Shown piece after piece: positions 30,000 through 42,106 of a stretch of DNA of 64,000 nt. Below the pieces are notes generated by a model, which was given only the letters and a program-made list of their open reading frames with translations, made no database searches and had not been told where the DNA came from. Where the stretch lies: contig CM060195.1 in the NCBI GenBank assembly GCA_030549335.1, forward strand, positions 29,950,874 to 30,014,873, given 5' to 3'. Position 1 is the first letter of the stretch. Each line of letters opens with the position of its first letter. The position numbers and the translations under genes were made by a program. The DNA comes from Pontederia crassipes (Eukaryota; Streptophyta; Magnoliopsida; Commelinales; Pontederiaceae).

Positions 30000-32900
30000 T
30001 GAATTGTTCAAGGTAGATTAGTCGAAGACTATAGGGTCAATAATGTCATGCATAATGTTTCCTAATTAATATTTAACGACATAATAAAAGTCTAAGTGAG
30101 ATTTTTAAAAACTACAGTGATAGAATTTCATAAATGTTAAAAACATTTCAAAAATAAATCACAATGAGACGGTTAGGTTCATAAAATCATGTCATTAGAC
30201 TCCCCCAAACTTAAACTCAATATTGTCCTCAGTGTTGATTAAGCTAGGAGAGATTGAGTTTTCAGATGGAGGGAGGCGAGTGGGTGAGAGTATGTGTCTA
30301 TTCCTTTAGTTGTTCTTTAGTGGCTTCAACACACCTACATGAAATGTAGATAAGTGAACATTACTCTCCTTGTCCGCATAGAAAAAAATGAGATCACTTG
30401 TCGAGTTTGCATAATAAGTAGAAGTCTTTAAAATTAAAAAGTAGAAGTGTGCAATTAGAAGCATCTCTATAAATAAGGGTAAGTTCAGTGGTTATTTTAG
30501 TAGAGGTGTGAAACGCCCAAGGAATTAATCAGGGCTGCTTGATTCCTGCAAGAAAAAAAAATTAGCTTATTAGGTTGGGTTGCCTCCAAACAAGAATCAT
30601 TGTTTATAGTTCTGGATAAGACTTGATGCCTCAAACCCATATATCTTCAGTTGATGAGTCTTCAATTGATATTCATCATCTTTGGACATATTTCCTCTAT
30701 CAAATACAAATGTCATTGGTCCATGTTTCACTTTAAATAGATTGGACCAAATAGACTTCAATTTCTTGAAAAATAACTTGAGTCTTGACTTAAGTAATTG
30801 AGTTTTAGCTTTAGTTTGGAGCTTTTCCTTCAGAAATTCTGCATTTTGATATGAAATTTCAAATTCTCTAGGATCTCCATATTGTTTCAGCAATCATCTC
30901 CTGATTTGTCTCTTTAGAAGTATAGGTTTTGACATCTCTTGAAGTACTTGATCTTGAATCTTATTTTCAATGATAGAATCACTTTTTTTAACTTCATATT
31001 TCTACATTTCTTCAAGGAAGTATTTATCTTGTGTCTTGATAGGCTAGCAATCTTCAGCTTGCATATTCCCTTGTTGACTTGTGATTAAAGTGTCTTCAAC
31101 TTTTGGACATGTGCGATCAGCTATGGAGTTTATTTCGACTGTTGGACATTTTTATTGTTTTTTCTTAAATTCAACTACATAGTTCACTTTTGGAATTGGC
31201 CTTATATGTTGAATTGCAACCTTCTTTTCAACAGTCTTCTATGCATTGTCAAAATTGATCTTTTCAAAATTTTCAACTTGAACTTCAATGAAGGGTTCAG
31301 CTACAGAGGGTTTATGTCCTTCAATTTGTCTTTCACTTTTAAGTGGAATGACTTGACTTTAGCCTTTAGGCCTAGTTTCATTCAAAAAATGTTTAAGTTA
31401 CTACTAAAATATTTGTTTTCTATGATTCCACTATCAGTTGCTAAGCCTTCAACATTTACAAACAACTCCCTCATTGATGTATTATGCCTTTCCTACTTCT
31501 TAATCAACTTCTTTATGGACAACTTCATGTTTGACTTCTTTTCGAGTAGGGCTATATGATTTGGAAGTTCCACTAGTTGTACTAACTTGTTGAAATTTAA
31601 CTTTTAATGATCTCGATTGTGTGTGGAGACCTTCCACCTTGGCATACAGATCGTCCATTTTCTCATGTTGCTTCTTTTGCTAGTCTACTAGTTTTTTTAA
31701 TCATAATCTTCCCTTTGAAATTTTTCATAGGTGTTGCTGGCTGATGTTGGTGCTAAAATTCAAGTGAAATGATATTTATAAATTAAGCTTGAAGAAATAT
31801 TCCATTTTATCATTCAGTTGAGGATATACATTGTGCATTTGATATTGGCCATAATATGAAGGTTGTTAATGTTGTCCCTTATAAAACAGATTTTATTAAT
31901 GACTTTATGAATTTAGATCTTGGGTATATAAATTAGAAAACTAATTTCTCCATTTGATGCTATGATTATTCATGTGAAATTTCTTATATGGTTCATGCTG
32001 AATGTAGGAGTGCACTTAGTTGCAATTGGTTTGAGAAGTTGTGAAAGGTTTGAACTTGAATTTTGCAATTGCATTTCCTATTAGTTTTCAACTCTAGAAA
32101 CCAAATTGTCCCAACTTTACACTCCACTAACTTGATAAAGATTTTGCTCATTTTTTAACCAGCTTGAAAAATTCAAATCCATCACAATCTTAATCTTAAT
32201 AAATTATTGTTGAATTCATACTCATAGAGAGTTAGGATGCAGTCCATAGAAGTGTAAAAATATGAAATTTGAAATTTGAAATCTAAAATTTTGAAATTTG
32301 AATTTGAAATATGAAATTTGATATAAACATTCAAAGATCAAAATAAGTCACGTTCAGCAATGTTTATGCACAATAAGAATTTAGGACTATAGACTAAGTG
32401 CAAAAATTGAAATATGGAATCTAAAATCAGAATCGTGATAATAATAGCATTTGAGTGTCAATAATGCATGTTTAGGATATAAGTATAAAAAAAATGTTTC
32501 TGCGAGGTATGTTCAACAATTTCAACAATATGTATATGAATACATGTCTAGGATATAATTGTTTACAATTTCAGCAATCAGAAATTAAAAATGTGATAAT
32601 TGTTTGCATTTTATCAATGTATGTTCCACAATGTTCATGATATATGTTAAGATAAGAATGCATGTTCAACAATATTTCTACACAATGAAAATTTATAATG
32701 CAATTTCTAGGATATGCATAAAAATTTGAAATATGAAACTATGATATGAATCTCACATGTGTATTCAGCAATATTTCTACACAATAAAAATTTAATAGGT
32801 ACTTTTCAGCTTAAGTGCAGAATATTAAGTTTGAGAATGTTAAAATAAAAAATGCAGAAAAATAATAGACTAAAGATGATAACTACAAGATGTAAGTGAA

Positions 32901-33260
32901 AACTACTATAAACAATTAAAGAAAAGAAAATTGCATAAAGTTAAAATCTTCTTTGAACAAAAATAAGAAATCCAACTATAAGTAAACAATTTATTCATAG
33001 CATTATGAGATATAAACAATGATTATATAAATAAGACTTAGCTAATCCAAACTGAAAATCAAGCATGCAATTCAAAATCTTATTTTCTCCAACAATGGCG
33101 CTAAAAACTTGACTCAACTATGTGATGTGTATGAGTTGAATGATACTCTCACTTGATAGAAAAATCTCAAATGTGCTTTAAAATTTATAAATCCTTAGCA
33201 CAAACTGCAAGCGCACAACAATTCATATAGTACTTAAGGGTCGATCTATAGAGACAAAGC
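30000..33260 (-). mobile_element. Ty3/gypsy-type LTR retrotransposon remnant
   Basis: The minus-strand peptide at 30893-30597 contains the gypsy integrase C-terminal pattern (SRLKLFFKKLKSIWSNLFKV). Downstream on that strand come a GGCAACCCAACC block and a run equivalent to GAGTTTAAGTTTGGGGGAGT near 30200, both common after pol in plant gypsy elements. A GCGCCATTGTTGGAG-like primer-binding region lies near 33095-33107. The middle is reduced to noncoding AT-rich sequence with GAAATTTGAAATNTGAAATT repeats near 32256-32330. Most of gag-pol is gone. The LTR limits are not resolved. It is an old, broken copy. Confidence 0.6.
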
Positions 33261-34887
33261 TGCAAGTTCACACTTAATCAAAATCATTATGAAGGAAAAG
33301 ATATGTAGAGAAAAGAGATCTAAATGAGAAAGTGAAATATTACTAAACTAAAATTATAGAAAATAAAACTATACTAATTTTTATGGGTTCTAATGTATGT
33401 GTGGACCAAAATTAGAGTAAATCAACACTAGAACTCAGGGGATTATTTCATAATTCTAATTCTTAAACTGGTGTAATAACAATAAAGTGGCAACAAATGC
33501 CCCATGCACGGACATTCTCACTCTCGTGGAGGATGCCATCAAGCGATCAAGTGACTCTCGTGCATGTTGATTGAGATATGCATACATGGAGTCATCACTC
33601 AAAGCGTATCCGCCAATGTTAGGTTTCTCTATTTGATGATTCTAAATTTGGGAAGAAATAATAAGATGAAATTCACGCTCTTTCATTTTGGCATCGAAAG
33701 TTTGAATGATAGGTCCGAAATTGACGTCGACACGACTTTTTCATTTTCTTGTGATGTTACAACCAGTGCCACTCCATTTTATTATTTCTAAACATTTTTA
33801 CTCAGTGCACTTAAATCTAATAGTTCACATGTTAATTCAAAATACTGTGACAATTAAGTTAAACTTATCTACGGATATATTCCTATTTGTATTTTCCTAA
33901 TTTTATGATTGTATATGCATTTTACCTTTTATTATTAACAAATTATGATAAAATTGTTGAAATAAAATTTCACTAAAATGCTCAAGACATTAATAAAGAA
34001 AACATAAAAAAATCCCAACTTAAATGTATATAAATATAAATAATAGACATCATTAGTTCTATTGTTCTGTTTGATAATATTACTTCAAAGATAACGAAAT
34101 TTTAATAAAGGTTAAAATAAAGAATACATGCTCGAGCTTCAACACAGATTAGTTGGATAATAGTGAATTTTCTTGGTGAAACCGAAAAAAATAAAGAAAA
34201 TTATGATAAGGGATAAAGTGATCTAAGAACATTGACTTGTAGTTGTTAATAATATATTTTTTTATTGGCAATAGACTCTTTCCATGGAGTTGAATTACAT
34301 TTATGAAACGTTTTTGCGACTAAATTCCACTATTCCTGTGAGACTTTTCGTCGGCGTTGACTCCTCATATGCGACAATTGCATCTATCTAATCTGACGGC
34401 TTGACAATCAGTAAATTTGACTTTCACATTATGTAATCCGGGTGCAAATTGAGTTAATTACAAACAAGCAAGAAATGTGGACAGCGGCAGGGACGACAGT
34501 GCCAAAAGGAAAAAAGTCGCTTGAAGACTTCAGTTCAGTCATCGGAAAACTATATAGTAGTCGCCCATGCGGAAGTCAATATGTGCTCCAAATAAATTAA
34601 TCAATACATGTTACATCATATTCTTTTTTTTTTTCATTACCACATCAGTGTTCGAAAAACGACGCCAATTATTTAATTCAACTTATATTCACGAATTAAA
34701 ATAATCCATAGTCGAATTCGATTAATCTGGTATCCTTCTAAAACATCCATAAAAATCCAAAGCTATCCGCTCCACCAACTCCCGTTGGTTATATCAAATT
34801 CGTTGCTTGGACTAATCGTGAGCGGCAGATGCTTTATTCTTTCATTAAAGTCGCCTCGAACCGAAACGTGGCTAAGACGGTAAGACA
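33261..34887. other. Intergenic sequence and promoter region of WAK-like copy 2
   Basis: AT-rich. The proximal part may contain the LTR of the gypsy remnant. Sequence immediately before 34888 should contain the promoter and 5' leader of the WAK-like gene. No other gene seen. Confidence 0.4.
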
Positions 34888-36430
34888 ATGGGGATGGGGA
34901 TGCCGCTGTTGCTGCTGCTGGTTGTACTCATCGCAGAACTAGCTTCAACAAGAGCAGAGGATAACTCGACCTCTGTAAGCATAACATCCCCTCTTCCTTC
35001 CGGCTGTCCCACGAGCTGCGGCCGTATCAGGCATCGGCCATGGCTGCTTCAGGCCTGGCTTTGAACTCAGCTGCAACACTACCACCAGTCCTCCCAAGCT
35101 GTTCTGGGACAACAGCTCCAGCATCATCGAGGTCGTGTACGACATCTATTTTAATGAACAGTCCATTAGTGCCAGAGCCCCAGTTGTCCAGTTAACGAAT
35201 GACAACGATAACTTTTCCTACACCTCGTGGGCGGCTCTGGCGAACTCGCCGTTCTACTTATCAGAGCGCGATAACGAACTCTGGGTAAATGGTTGTGGCG
35301 TTGTTGGCTCCATGGTGGACCTAACAAGCAATGAAATCGTTGCGACGTGCAACACCACATGTGCCGACAGTTTCGACCAGTCTTCTTCCTGCACGGCAAA
35401 CATAAAGAGGGATCTGCAGTCTTTCGATATTCGATTGTTTAGGAAAAATGACACTCTGGCGGACAGTGCTTTCCTGGCCAACGCCTCCGTTGGCTCATTC
35501 GGAGGAGGCGAGGAAGTTTATCTGAACTGGTACATAAAGGATCAGCCCTCCTGCAAAGAGGCAGAGAAGGAAAGGAAGAGCTACGCTTGCCTCAGCCCAA
35601 GCAGCAAATGCGTCAGTTCCTCTAATGTCACTGCTGGTTACTGGTGCGAGTGTCCCAACATCGACGTAGGCAACCCGTTCGTACCTCATGGCTGCCCTGG
35701 TGATGTGCTCCGTCTCTTCTCAGTTCTCTCATAATCAAAGAATTAATTGATCTCATGTTATGTTGTGTGCATGTCGCGTCCCTAACCAATTGATAATTCA
35801 ACAACAGATGATCTATTGGTGAATGTTCTTCCATCAAATAATTGCACGACCAAATGCGGGGACGTGAATATTTCCTTCCCGTTCGGTTTAGAGTCGGGCT
35901 GCTACAGAGACGAATCCTTCCTTCTTATATGCGACGAGACGTCGAATCCTCCGATTCTTAGCTTCGACAGGACGTACACTGAACAAGGAGGGTTTACCGG
36001 CCAAGTCAACAAGATCATGGTGAACGAGGGCCAACTAGAACTTACTTCGCATGTCGACGACGCGAACGGCGACTTCCAGTACTACCAAGGCGGGTTCTTC
36101 GCGATAGTTGAAGGCCGCTCTACTATAAAATGGGCGGTCTTCAACAACGAGTCCTGCGCCGTGAGAAGTAGCAGGTACGCATGCCTCAGTGAGAACAGCA
36201 AGTGTGTCGACGTTGACATTGCAAACTCGTCTGACGCGTATCGTTGCGAATGCATGGATGGCTTTCGAGGGAATCCATACATCGCAGATGGCTGCCAAGG
36301 TACGTTTCTTTTTTCTTTTGTTCTTTCTTTCTAATAAATTGTTTGAGCCTTTGATTCGTTGGTGTCTCTTCCATTTTTATCTGAACAATTTTATCACTAC
36401 TTTTTGTTGTCAAAGTTAATTTGTCATAAC

Positions 36431-36448
36431 TTTATTGCAAGCCAGCTA
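36431..36448. repeat. Target-site duplication of the RTE LINE, left copy
   Basis: TTTATTGCAAGCCAGCTA, 18 bp, repeated without mismatch at 39156-39173. Confidence 0.9.
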
Positions 36449-39155
36449 ACTCCGCCTATATTTTATAGCCGGTCCCAAGCCCGGATAAAGGAGGAGGGTT
36501 GTGTTAGGCCCCGACAGCCAGCATAAAATCATGTCGAATCTTATGAACATGGATCAACGAATATATTGTGTTAATGCTAGGTCGTTACCCGTAAGTAACG
36601 CGCTGTACAGCTCGGGTACAGTGATAAGAGAGCAAGAGCCGCTGCATCCTCGCCTGAATGCAGTGTTAAATGAGCAAGGGCTACCGCACTCTAATGGACG
36701 GAGGCGGTTAAAGAAGCTAGTTCATGGCAAGGGTTTATGGTGGTTTTGATTTTGGGGAGTTGAATGAGGAATGACAAACTATTATTGATTTTTCTTTAGC
36801 ATACAACCTTAAGATTATCAACACTTATTTTAGGAAGAGAGAGGAACATTTAATCACATACAAAAGTGGAACTCATAGGTCTCAAATCGATTTTTTTTGA
36901 CAAGAAATACTGATAAAAGACGCTGTACTAATTGCAAAGTAATTCCTGGGCATGAGGTGACTACACAACATAGATTGTTAGTTCTTGATATGCAAATGAA
37001 ATGTATAAAATCAAAATCCCGAACAGTTTTTGATCGAAAGATCAAGTGGTGGCAGTTAAAGGGGGAGAAGCAAGAGACTTTTAGAAGTAAGTTATTAGAG
37101 GAAAGTGTGTGGGAGTTAGAAGGAGATGCTAGTATCATGTGGAAGAATGTGGCAAAAAAGGTTGAAATGGTTGCTAAAGCCATTTTAGGAGAATCAAAAG
37201 ATTTTGGACCACGAGATAAGGAGACTTGGTGGTGGAATGAGGAGATCCAAGAAAAGGTGCGTAATAAGAAGAATTGTTTCAAGGCGATACACTTGGACAA
37301 TAGTTCTGACAATTGGGAAAAGTATCGTTTGGCGAAAAGGGAGGTTAAGAAGGCAGTTAGTGATGCTCGTGCTAAAGCATATGAGAGATTTTATAAGGAG
37401 TTAGGGACAAAGGCTGGTGAACAAAGGATTTACAAGATTGCAAGGAATAAAGAGAAGGAGTCGAGAGATTTGGATCAAGTAAGATGCATAAAAAATGAAG
37501 TTGACAAGGTTTTAGTTACTGAAGGAGATATTAAGAACAGATGGGAAGAGTATTTCTATAAGTTATTTAATGATGGATGTGAAGGTTCCCGTTGTGATTT
37601 GGAGGACTTGACAGTTAGCGAATGTGAGCTTAATAGGTCATTTTATCGTAGAATTAGAGTCTCGGAGGTTAGCGAAGCTCTTAAAAAAATGGAGAATGAT
37701 AAAGCCGTTGGACCGGATGGTATACCAATTGAAGTTTGGAAATGTTTAGGAGAAAAAGGTGTGTTGTGGTTATGTAAACTATTTAATGAGATTTTACGAT
37801 CGAAAAAGATGCCTGATGATTGGAGATTAAGTACATTAGTTCCTATTTACAAAAATAAAGGGGATATTCAGAATTGTGCAAATTATAAAGGGATTAAACT
37901 TATGAGTCACACTATGAAATTATGGGAAAAAGTGATTGAGCATAGATTGAGAATGAAGACTAGTATTTCTGAGAGACAATTTGGGTTCATGCCAGGAAGA
38001 TCCACTACAGAGGCGATTTATTTACTAAGGGGGATGATGGAGAAGTATCGAAGTAGGAAAAGAGACTTACATATGGCTTTCATTGACTTAGAGAAGGCGT
38101 ATGATCGGGTACCAAGGGATGTACTTTGGAAAGCCTTGCAAAAGAAGAGGGTGAATGTTGCCTACATTAAGGTAATACAAGATATGTATGATGGGGCATT
38201 GACTAGGGTTAGGACACCCGGAGGTGAGACAAATGAATTTCCTATAGGAATTGGCCTACATCAAGGATCAGCTTTAAGCCCGTATCTATTTAACTTAGTT
38301 ATCGATGCTATAACCGAGAGTATCACAGAGGAGGTACCTAAGTGCATGCTATTTGCGGATGATATAGTACTTTTAGCGGATTCAAGAGAAGAGATTAATA
38401 CAAAATTGAAAATATGGAGAAATACGTTGGAGTCAAAGGGTTTTCGTTTAAGTAGGAATAAAATAGAATATATGCATAGCAATTTCACAAATAAACAACT
38501 TAGAGACGATTTGAAAGTTAGGCTAGGGGAGGATATAATTCCTCAAGTGACAAAGTTTAAATATTTATGATCAATTATAAGACAAGATGGTGAGATTGAT
38601 GACGATGTTAATCATAGAATTCAAGCTGGTTGGTGTAAGTGGAGGAAAGCCACTGGAGTTCTTTGTGATAGAAAAGTATCCAATAAAGTTAAAGGAAAAT
38701 TCTATCGTACTGTTATAAAGCCAGCAGTGTTATATGGTAGTGAATGTTGGGCTATGAAGGGACAACATGAACGTAAAGTGGGGGTAGCCGAAATGAGAAT
38801 GTTGAGATGGATGTGTGGTCATACAAAATTAGATAAGATTAGGAATGACCATATACGTGAACGAGTCGGAGTGGCTCCTATTAGTGAGAAAATGGTAGAG
38901 AATCGTTTGAGATGGTTTGGTCATGTTCAGAGAAGACCATTAGATGCGCCAGTAAGAAAAGTAAATCAAATAATCTGGAGTCCGATTAAAAGAGGGAGAG
39001 GGAGGTCAAGGCGGACACTTGGCGAACTAATAGAGCAAGATCTATTGGTGAATAATATACCGAAAGGTTTGGTTACTAATAGAGCAGAATGGCGTCGTAT
39101 GATCCATATAGCCGACCCCACCTAGTGGGATAAGGCTTTATTGTTGTTGTTGTTG
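36449..39155 (+). mobile_element. RTE-type LINE, internally deleted
   Basis: A 2707-bp element between perfect 18-bp duplications, ending in TTG repeats (39140-39155), the hallmark tail of plant RTE elements. The pol frame runs from the end of the endonuclease (LITYKSGTHRSQIDFFL near 36860-36900) through reverse transcriptase (KAVGPDGIP, GFMPGRSTTEA, AFIDLEKAYDRVP, HQGSALSPYLF, FADDIVLLAD) to the C-terminal block LYGSECWAMKGQHERKV near 38735. One in-frame TGA (38568-38570) sits where the family has Gly. The first part of the endonuclease, some 200 residues, is missing between the 5' leader (36449 to about 36745) and the retained part, so this copy is not autonomous. The clean duplication and long open frame suggest a fairly recent insertion, in the sense orientation of the host intron. 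Confidence 0.9.
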
Positions 39156-39173
39156 TTTATTGCAAGCCAGCTA
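39156..39173. repeat. Target-site duplication of the RTE LINE, right copy
   Basis: TTTATTGCAAGCCAGCTA, identical to 36431-36448. It follows the TTG tail. Confidence 0.9.
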
Positions 39174-40314
39174 CACATAATCTATTCCCAATTAACTAAA
39201 ATTGAAACCGTGCCATAGGAAAGTTTAATGTAACGTTTCATATTAACCTATTCATTTACACGTATGAAAGGATATCTTATATTTTTTAGAGCCTAAAATT
39301 TACACAAGTTTTTATTCTCTCAAAATAGTTTTTTTAGATTGAACATGAATTAAGGAATAAAAATTATCAATTAATCCACCAATTATTAACTGCAATACTA
39401 TATAAAAAACTTTTTTCATAAACACAAAGTATCGAGTAACGTAAAAAATAATCTACGAATTAATTTGTCCATTGTTGTAACTGAAAAATGGCTTGGAGGG
39501 CAGATAAAAGATAGAAAAAATTCAAGCAGACATGTAGAAAAAATAACCCTTAAAAAAATAAAAAAAACAATTGAGTAAGTGAGAAATTAAAGACAGTAAA
39601 ATAAAAGATAATAGACAAGCTAAAAGAAATAAACACTACATCAAAAAAACTTTTTAGAAATCAAATATGTTATTCCTTAGAATTTCAATTTTAATCTTTA
39701 ATACTTTTTGAGATCAAAATATCTCGGTCCGTTCCCACAAGCTACTCATTAAAAATTCTTAATGACAAAATATTTTCCATTAGTCCTTAAAAAATGACCT
39801 TTTAATGACCATAAATAAAATTTCAAATAGATAAGAATTTGAGACTAGTATCAATCTAGTCTCTATATTTATACTTTTAATAACCAAATATAATTGGTCC
39901 CTAAAAACTTGGCCTCTAAATCATAATTTTGTTATAATGAGAGGGAACAAAAGCTAAAAAATAGGAATACAAAATTATTAAAAAAAGTCAAAGGATTGAC
40001 AAAAGAATTGTTCAATGTTTAAGATGCATTAATTGATAGGATATTTTTTTCTACTCAACATTATGAGATATTCTCCATGTGGTCCTCAAACCATAAAATT
40101 ATTCCCTATTGAAACTTTTATTTTTCACGATCCTCTAGCAATTAAACTTTTATTAATATTTGGAAAAAATATAAAAGGGCTAGAAAATAATCGTTCTAGG
40201 AAACCGTAGTGTTTAAATGCATTTTTAACTATATATTATTTCGTCGATCGCTATTATTTGCATATATAGGTCAATGTTTAATCAAACTTATTTTGTCCGC
40301 TTATTATTATTTAG
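39174..40314 (+). other. Rest of intron 2 of WAK-like copy 2
   Basis: AT-rich intron sequence ending in a T-rich tract and TTTAG acceptor at 40314. No further gene or repeat identified. Confidence 0.6.
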
Positions 40315-41743
40315 ATATTAATGAATGTGAGACCCCTGAAAAATATCACTGTTATGGACATTGCATCAACAATGTTGGGAACTACACTTGTACTGATAGC
40401 AAGAAATTATCCGGCCTTCTTTTGGGTAAGTATTGGAGATGGCTAATATACATATATAGTTAATGTCGATATGTTAAGAAAATAATATTGCAATGACTAA
40501 AACAATTGCAGGTGTCATTATTGGTGTGAGCATTGGCTTTGTTACACTATTGGTAGCTATATCATTGATTTTTGCTACATCAAAATGGAAAAAGATAAGC
40601 CAAAAGAGAACAAAGGAAAGGCATTTTCGTGAAAATCATGGACTATTGCTTCAACAATTGATTGCTTCTAATGATGATACTGCTGAGAAAATTAAAATAT
40701 TTTCATTAGAAGAGCTAGCGAAGGCCACTAACAATTTTGATTCTTCAAGAATTCTTGGTCAAGGTGGGCATGGAATAGTTTACAAAGGCATCCTATCAGA
40801 TCAACGTGTCGTTGCAATCAAGCAATCAAAAATTAAGGAGAAGAGTGAGATTGATGAATTCCTAAATGAAATTATCATACTATCTCAAATCAATCACAGA
40901 AATATAGTGAATCTTTTTGGATGTTGCCTAGAGGCCGAAGTTCCCTTATTAGTATATGAATTTATCTCAAATGGAACACTCTTTTATCACCTTCATGATC
41001 CAGATCGTAAATCAACATTGACATGGGTAGATCGCTTAAGAATTATTGTAGAAGTTGCAGGAGCACTTGAATATTTGCATTCATCTGCATCCATATCAAT
41101 TTTTCATAGAGACATGAAGTCCTCTAACATACTTTTGGATGACTATTACACATCAAAGATATCTGATTTCGGAGCTTCAAGGTTAATTCCACTTGATCAA
41201 ACTCATATATTTACCGCTATACAAGGTACATTGGGATACCTAGATCCAGAGTACTATCAAACCTGTCAGCTAACAAAGAAAAGTGATGTCTATAGCTTCG
41301 GCGTCATACTTTTGGAATTGTTAACAGGGGAGAAGCCAATCTCCATTGACCAAAACAATGTAGAAAGAAATTTAGTAATGCAATTTCTACAAGCATTACA
41401 AGAGAACCAGCATTTTGAACTAATGGAGAGACGAATTGTGAAAGAAGCAACAAGAGAGGATCTTGATAAAGTTGCCAAACTTGCAGAAACATGCCTCAAG
41501 CTAAAAGGTAATGACAGACCTACAATGACAGAAGTCGAGGTTCAACTTCGGTGCTTACAGATGGCCAACTCTCAAACTAGAGAGAAGAATAATGCAAAAG
41601 GTGATGATGAAACTACCCCTCTGCTTAGAAACATATCATACTCACCATTTGTAATAAATCCATTTGGGCAAACCCCAAATCAATGTACAAGGAATTATAG
41701 CCTAGAAAGAGAGATGATTAATTCAATGAGGCACCCACGATGA

Positions 41744-42106
41744 ATTTAATATTTTTTCTATCATTCTTTGTGAGGAAATTAATCAATCACTTGTGTAGCA
41801 TGCTTGTATGAAGTTGTTGGTAGCTGATTGTTGTTTGATGTACTAAAGCTTTTTTAATTAAAATGTGTTAGTAGTATTTCCTGAATGGTGACTTCAGTGG
41901 AGGTTTCTAATATCATATCTGGAAGTCCGAGTGTGGAAATTGATTTAGTTTCAATCTTTCTTCATGCCTCAAGCTTGTCATTGCAAAAACAGAAAATAAA
42001 ATAAAAAAGAAAAGAAAAATATATGTGGTTTGTCCAAATAGTTTACTGTACAAAAATTCTTTATACATTTATGGGCACCTGACTTTTTGGTCAAGTATAT
42101 GGCTCT
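41744..42106. other. 3' flank of WAK-like copy 2
   Basis: AT-rich. Should include the 3' untranslated region of the kinase exon. No gene seen. Confidence 0.5.

Larger units (their letters stand above)
34888..41743 (+). pseudogene. WAK-like receptor kinase, copy 2 (5' end damaged, kinase exon intact)
   Basis: Exons 34888-35699, 35808-36299, 40315-40425 and 40512-41743. Layout matches copies 1 and 3: signal peptide and first GUB_WAK-type module, second module (ISFPFGLESGCYRD), EGF with DINEC, membrane helix plus kinase. Exons 2 and 4 are fully open. Exon 4 encodes 410 residues with a hydrophobic helix, [32 protein letters not shown] and [11 protein letters not shown], so it looks like an active RD-type kinase. 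Exon 1 lacks 17 nt near 35022-35031 compared with copy 3, removing the YPF core of the first module and shifting the frame; adding 17 to the exon length restores the expected phase. Exon 3 is 42 nt shorter than in copy 1, in frame, and lacks the last EGF cysteines. Intron 2 (36300-40314) contains an RTE LINE. The gene may still yield a kinase from a downstream start. Confidence 0.8.

Noticed and set aside
31155-31559. Open frame of 134 codons on the plus strand
   Set aside because: It is hydrophobic, AT-driven and antisense to the gypsy-type remnant. No family recognised.
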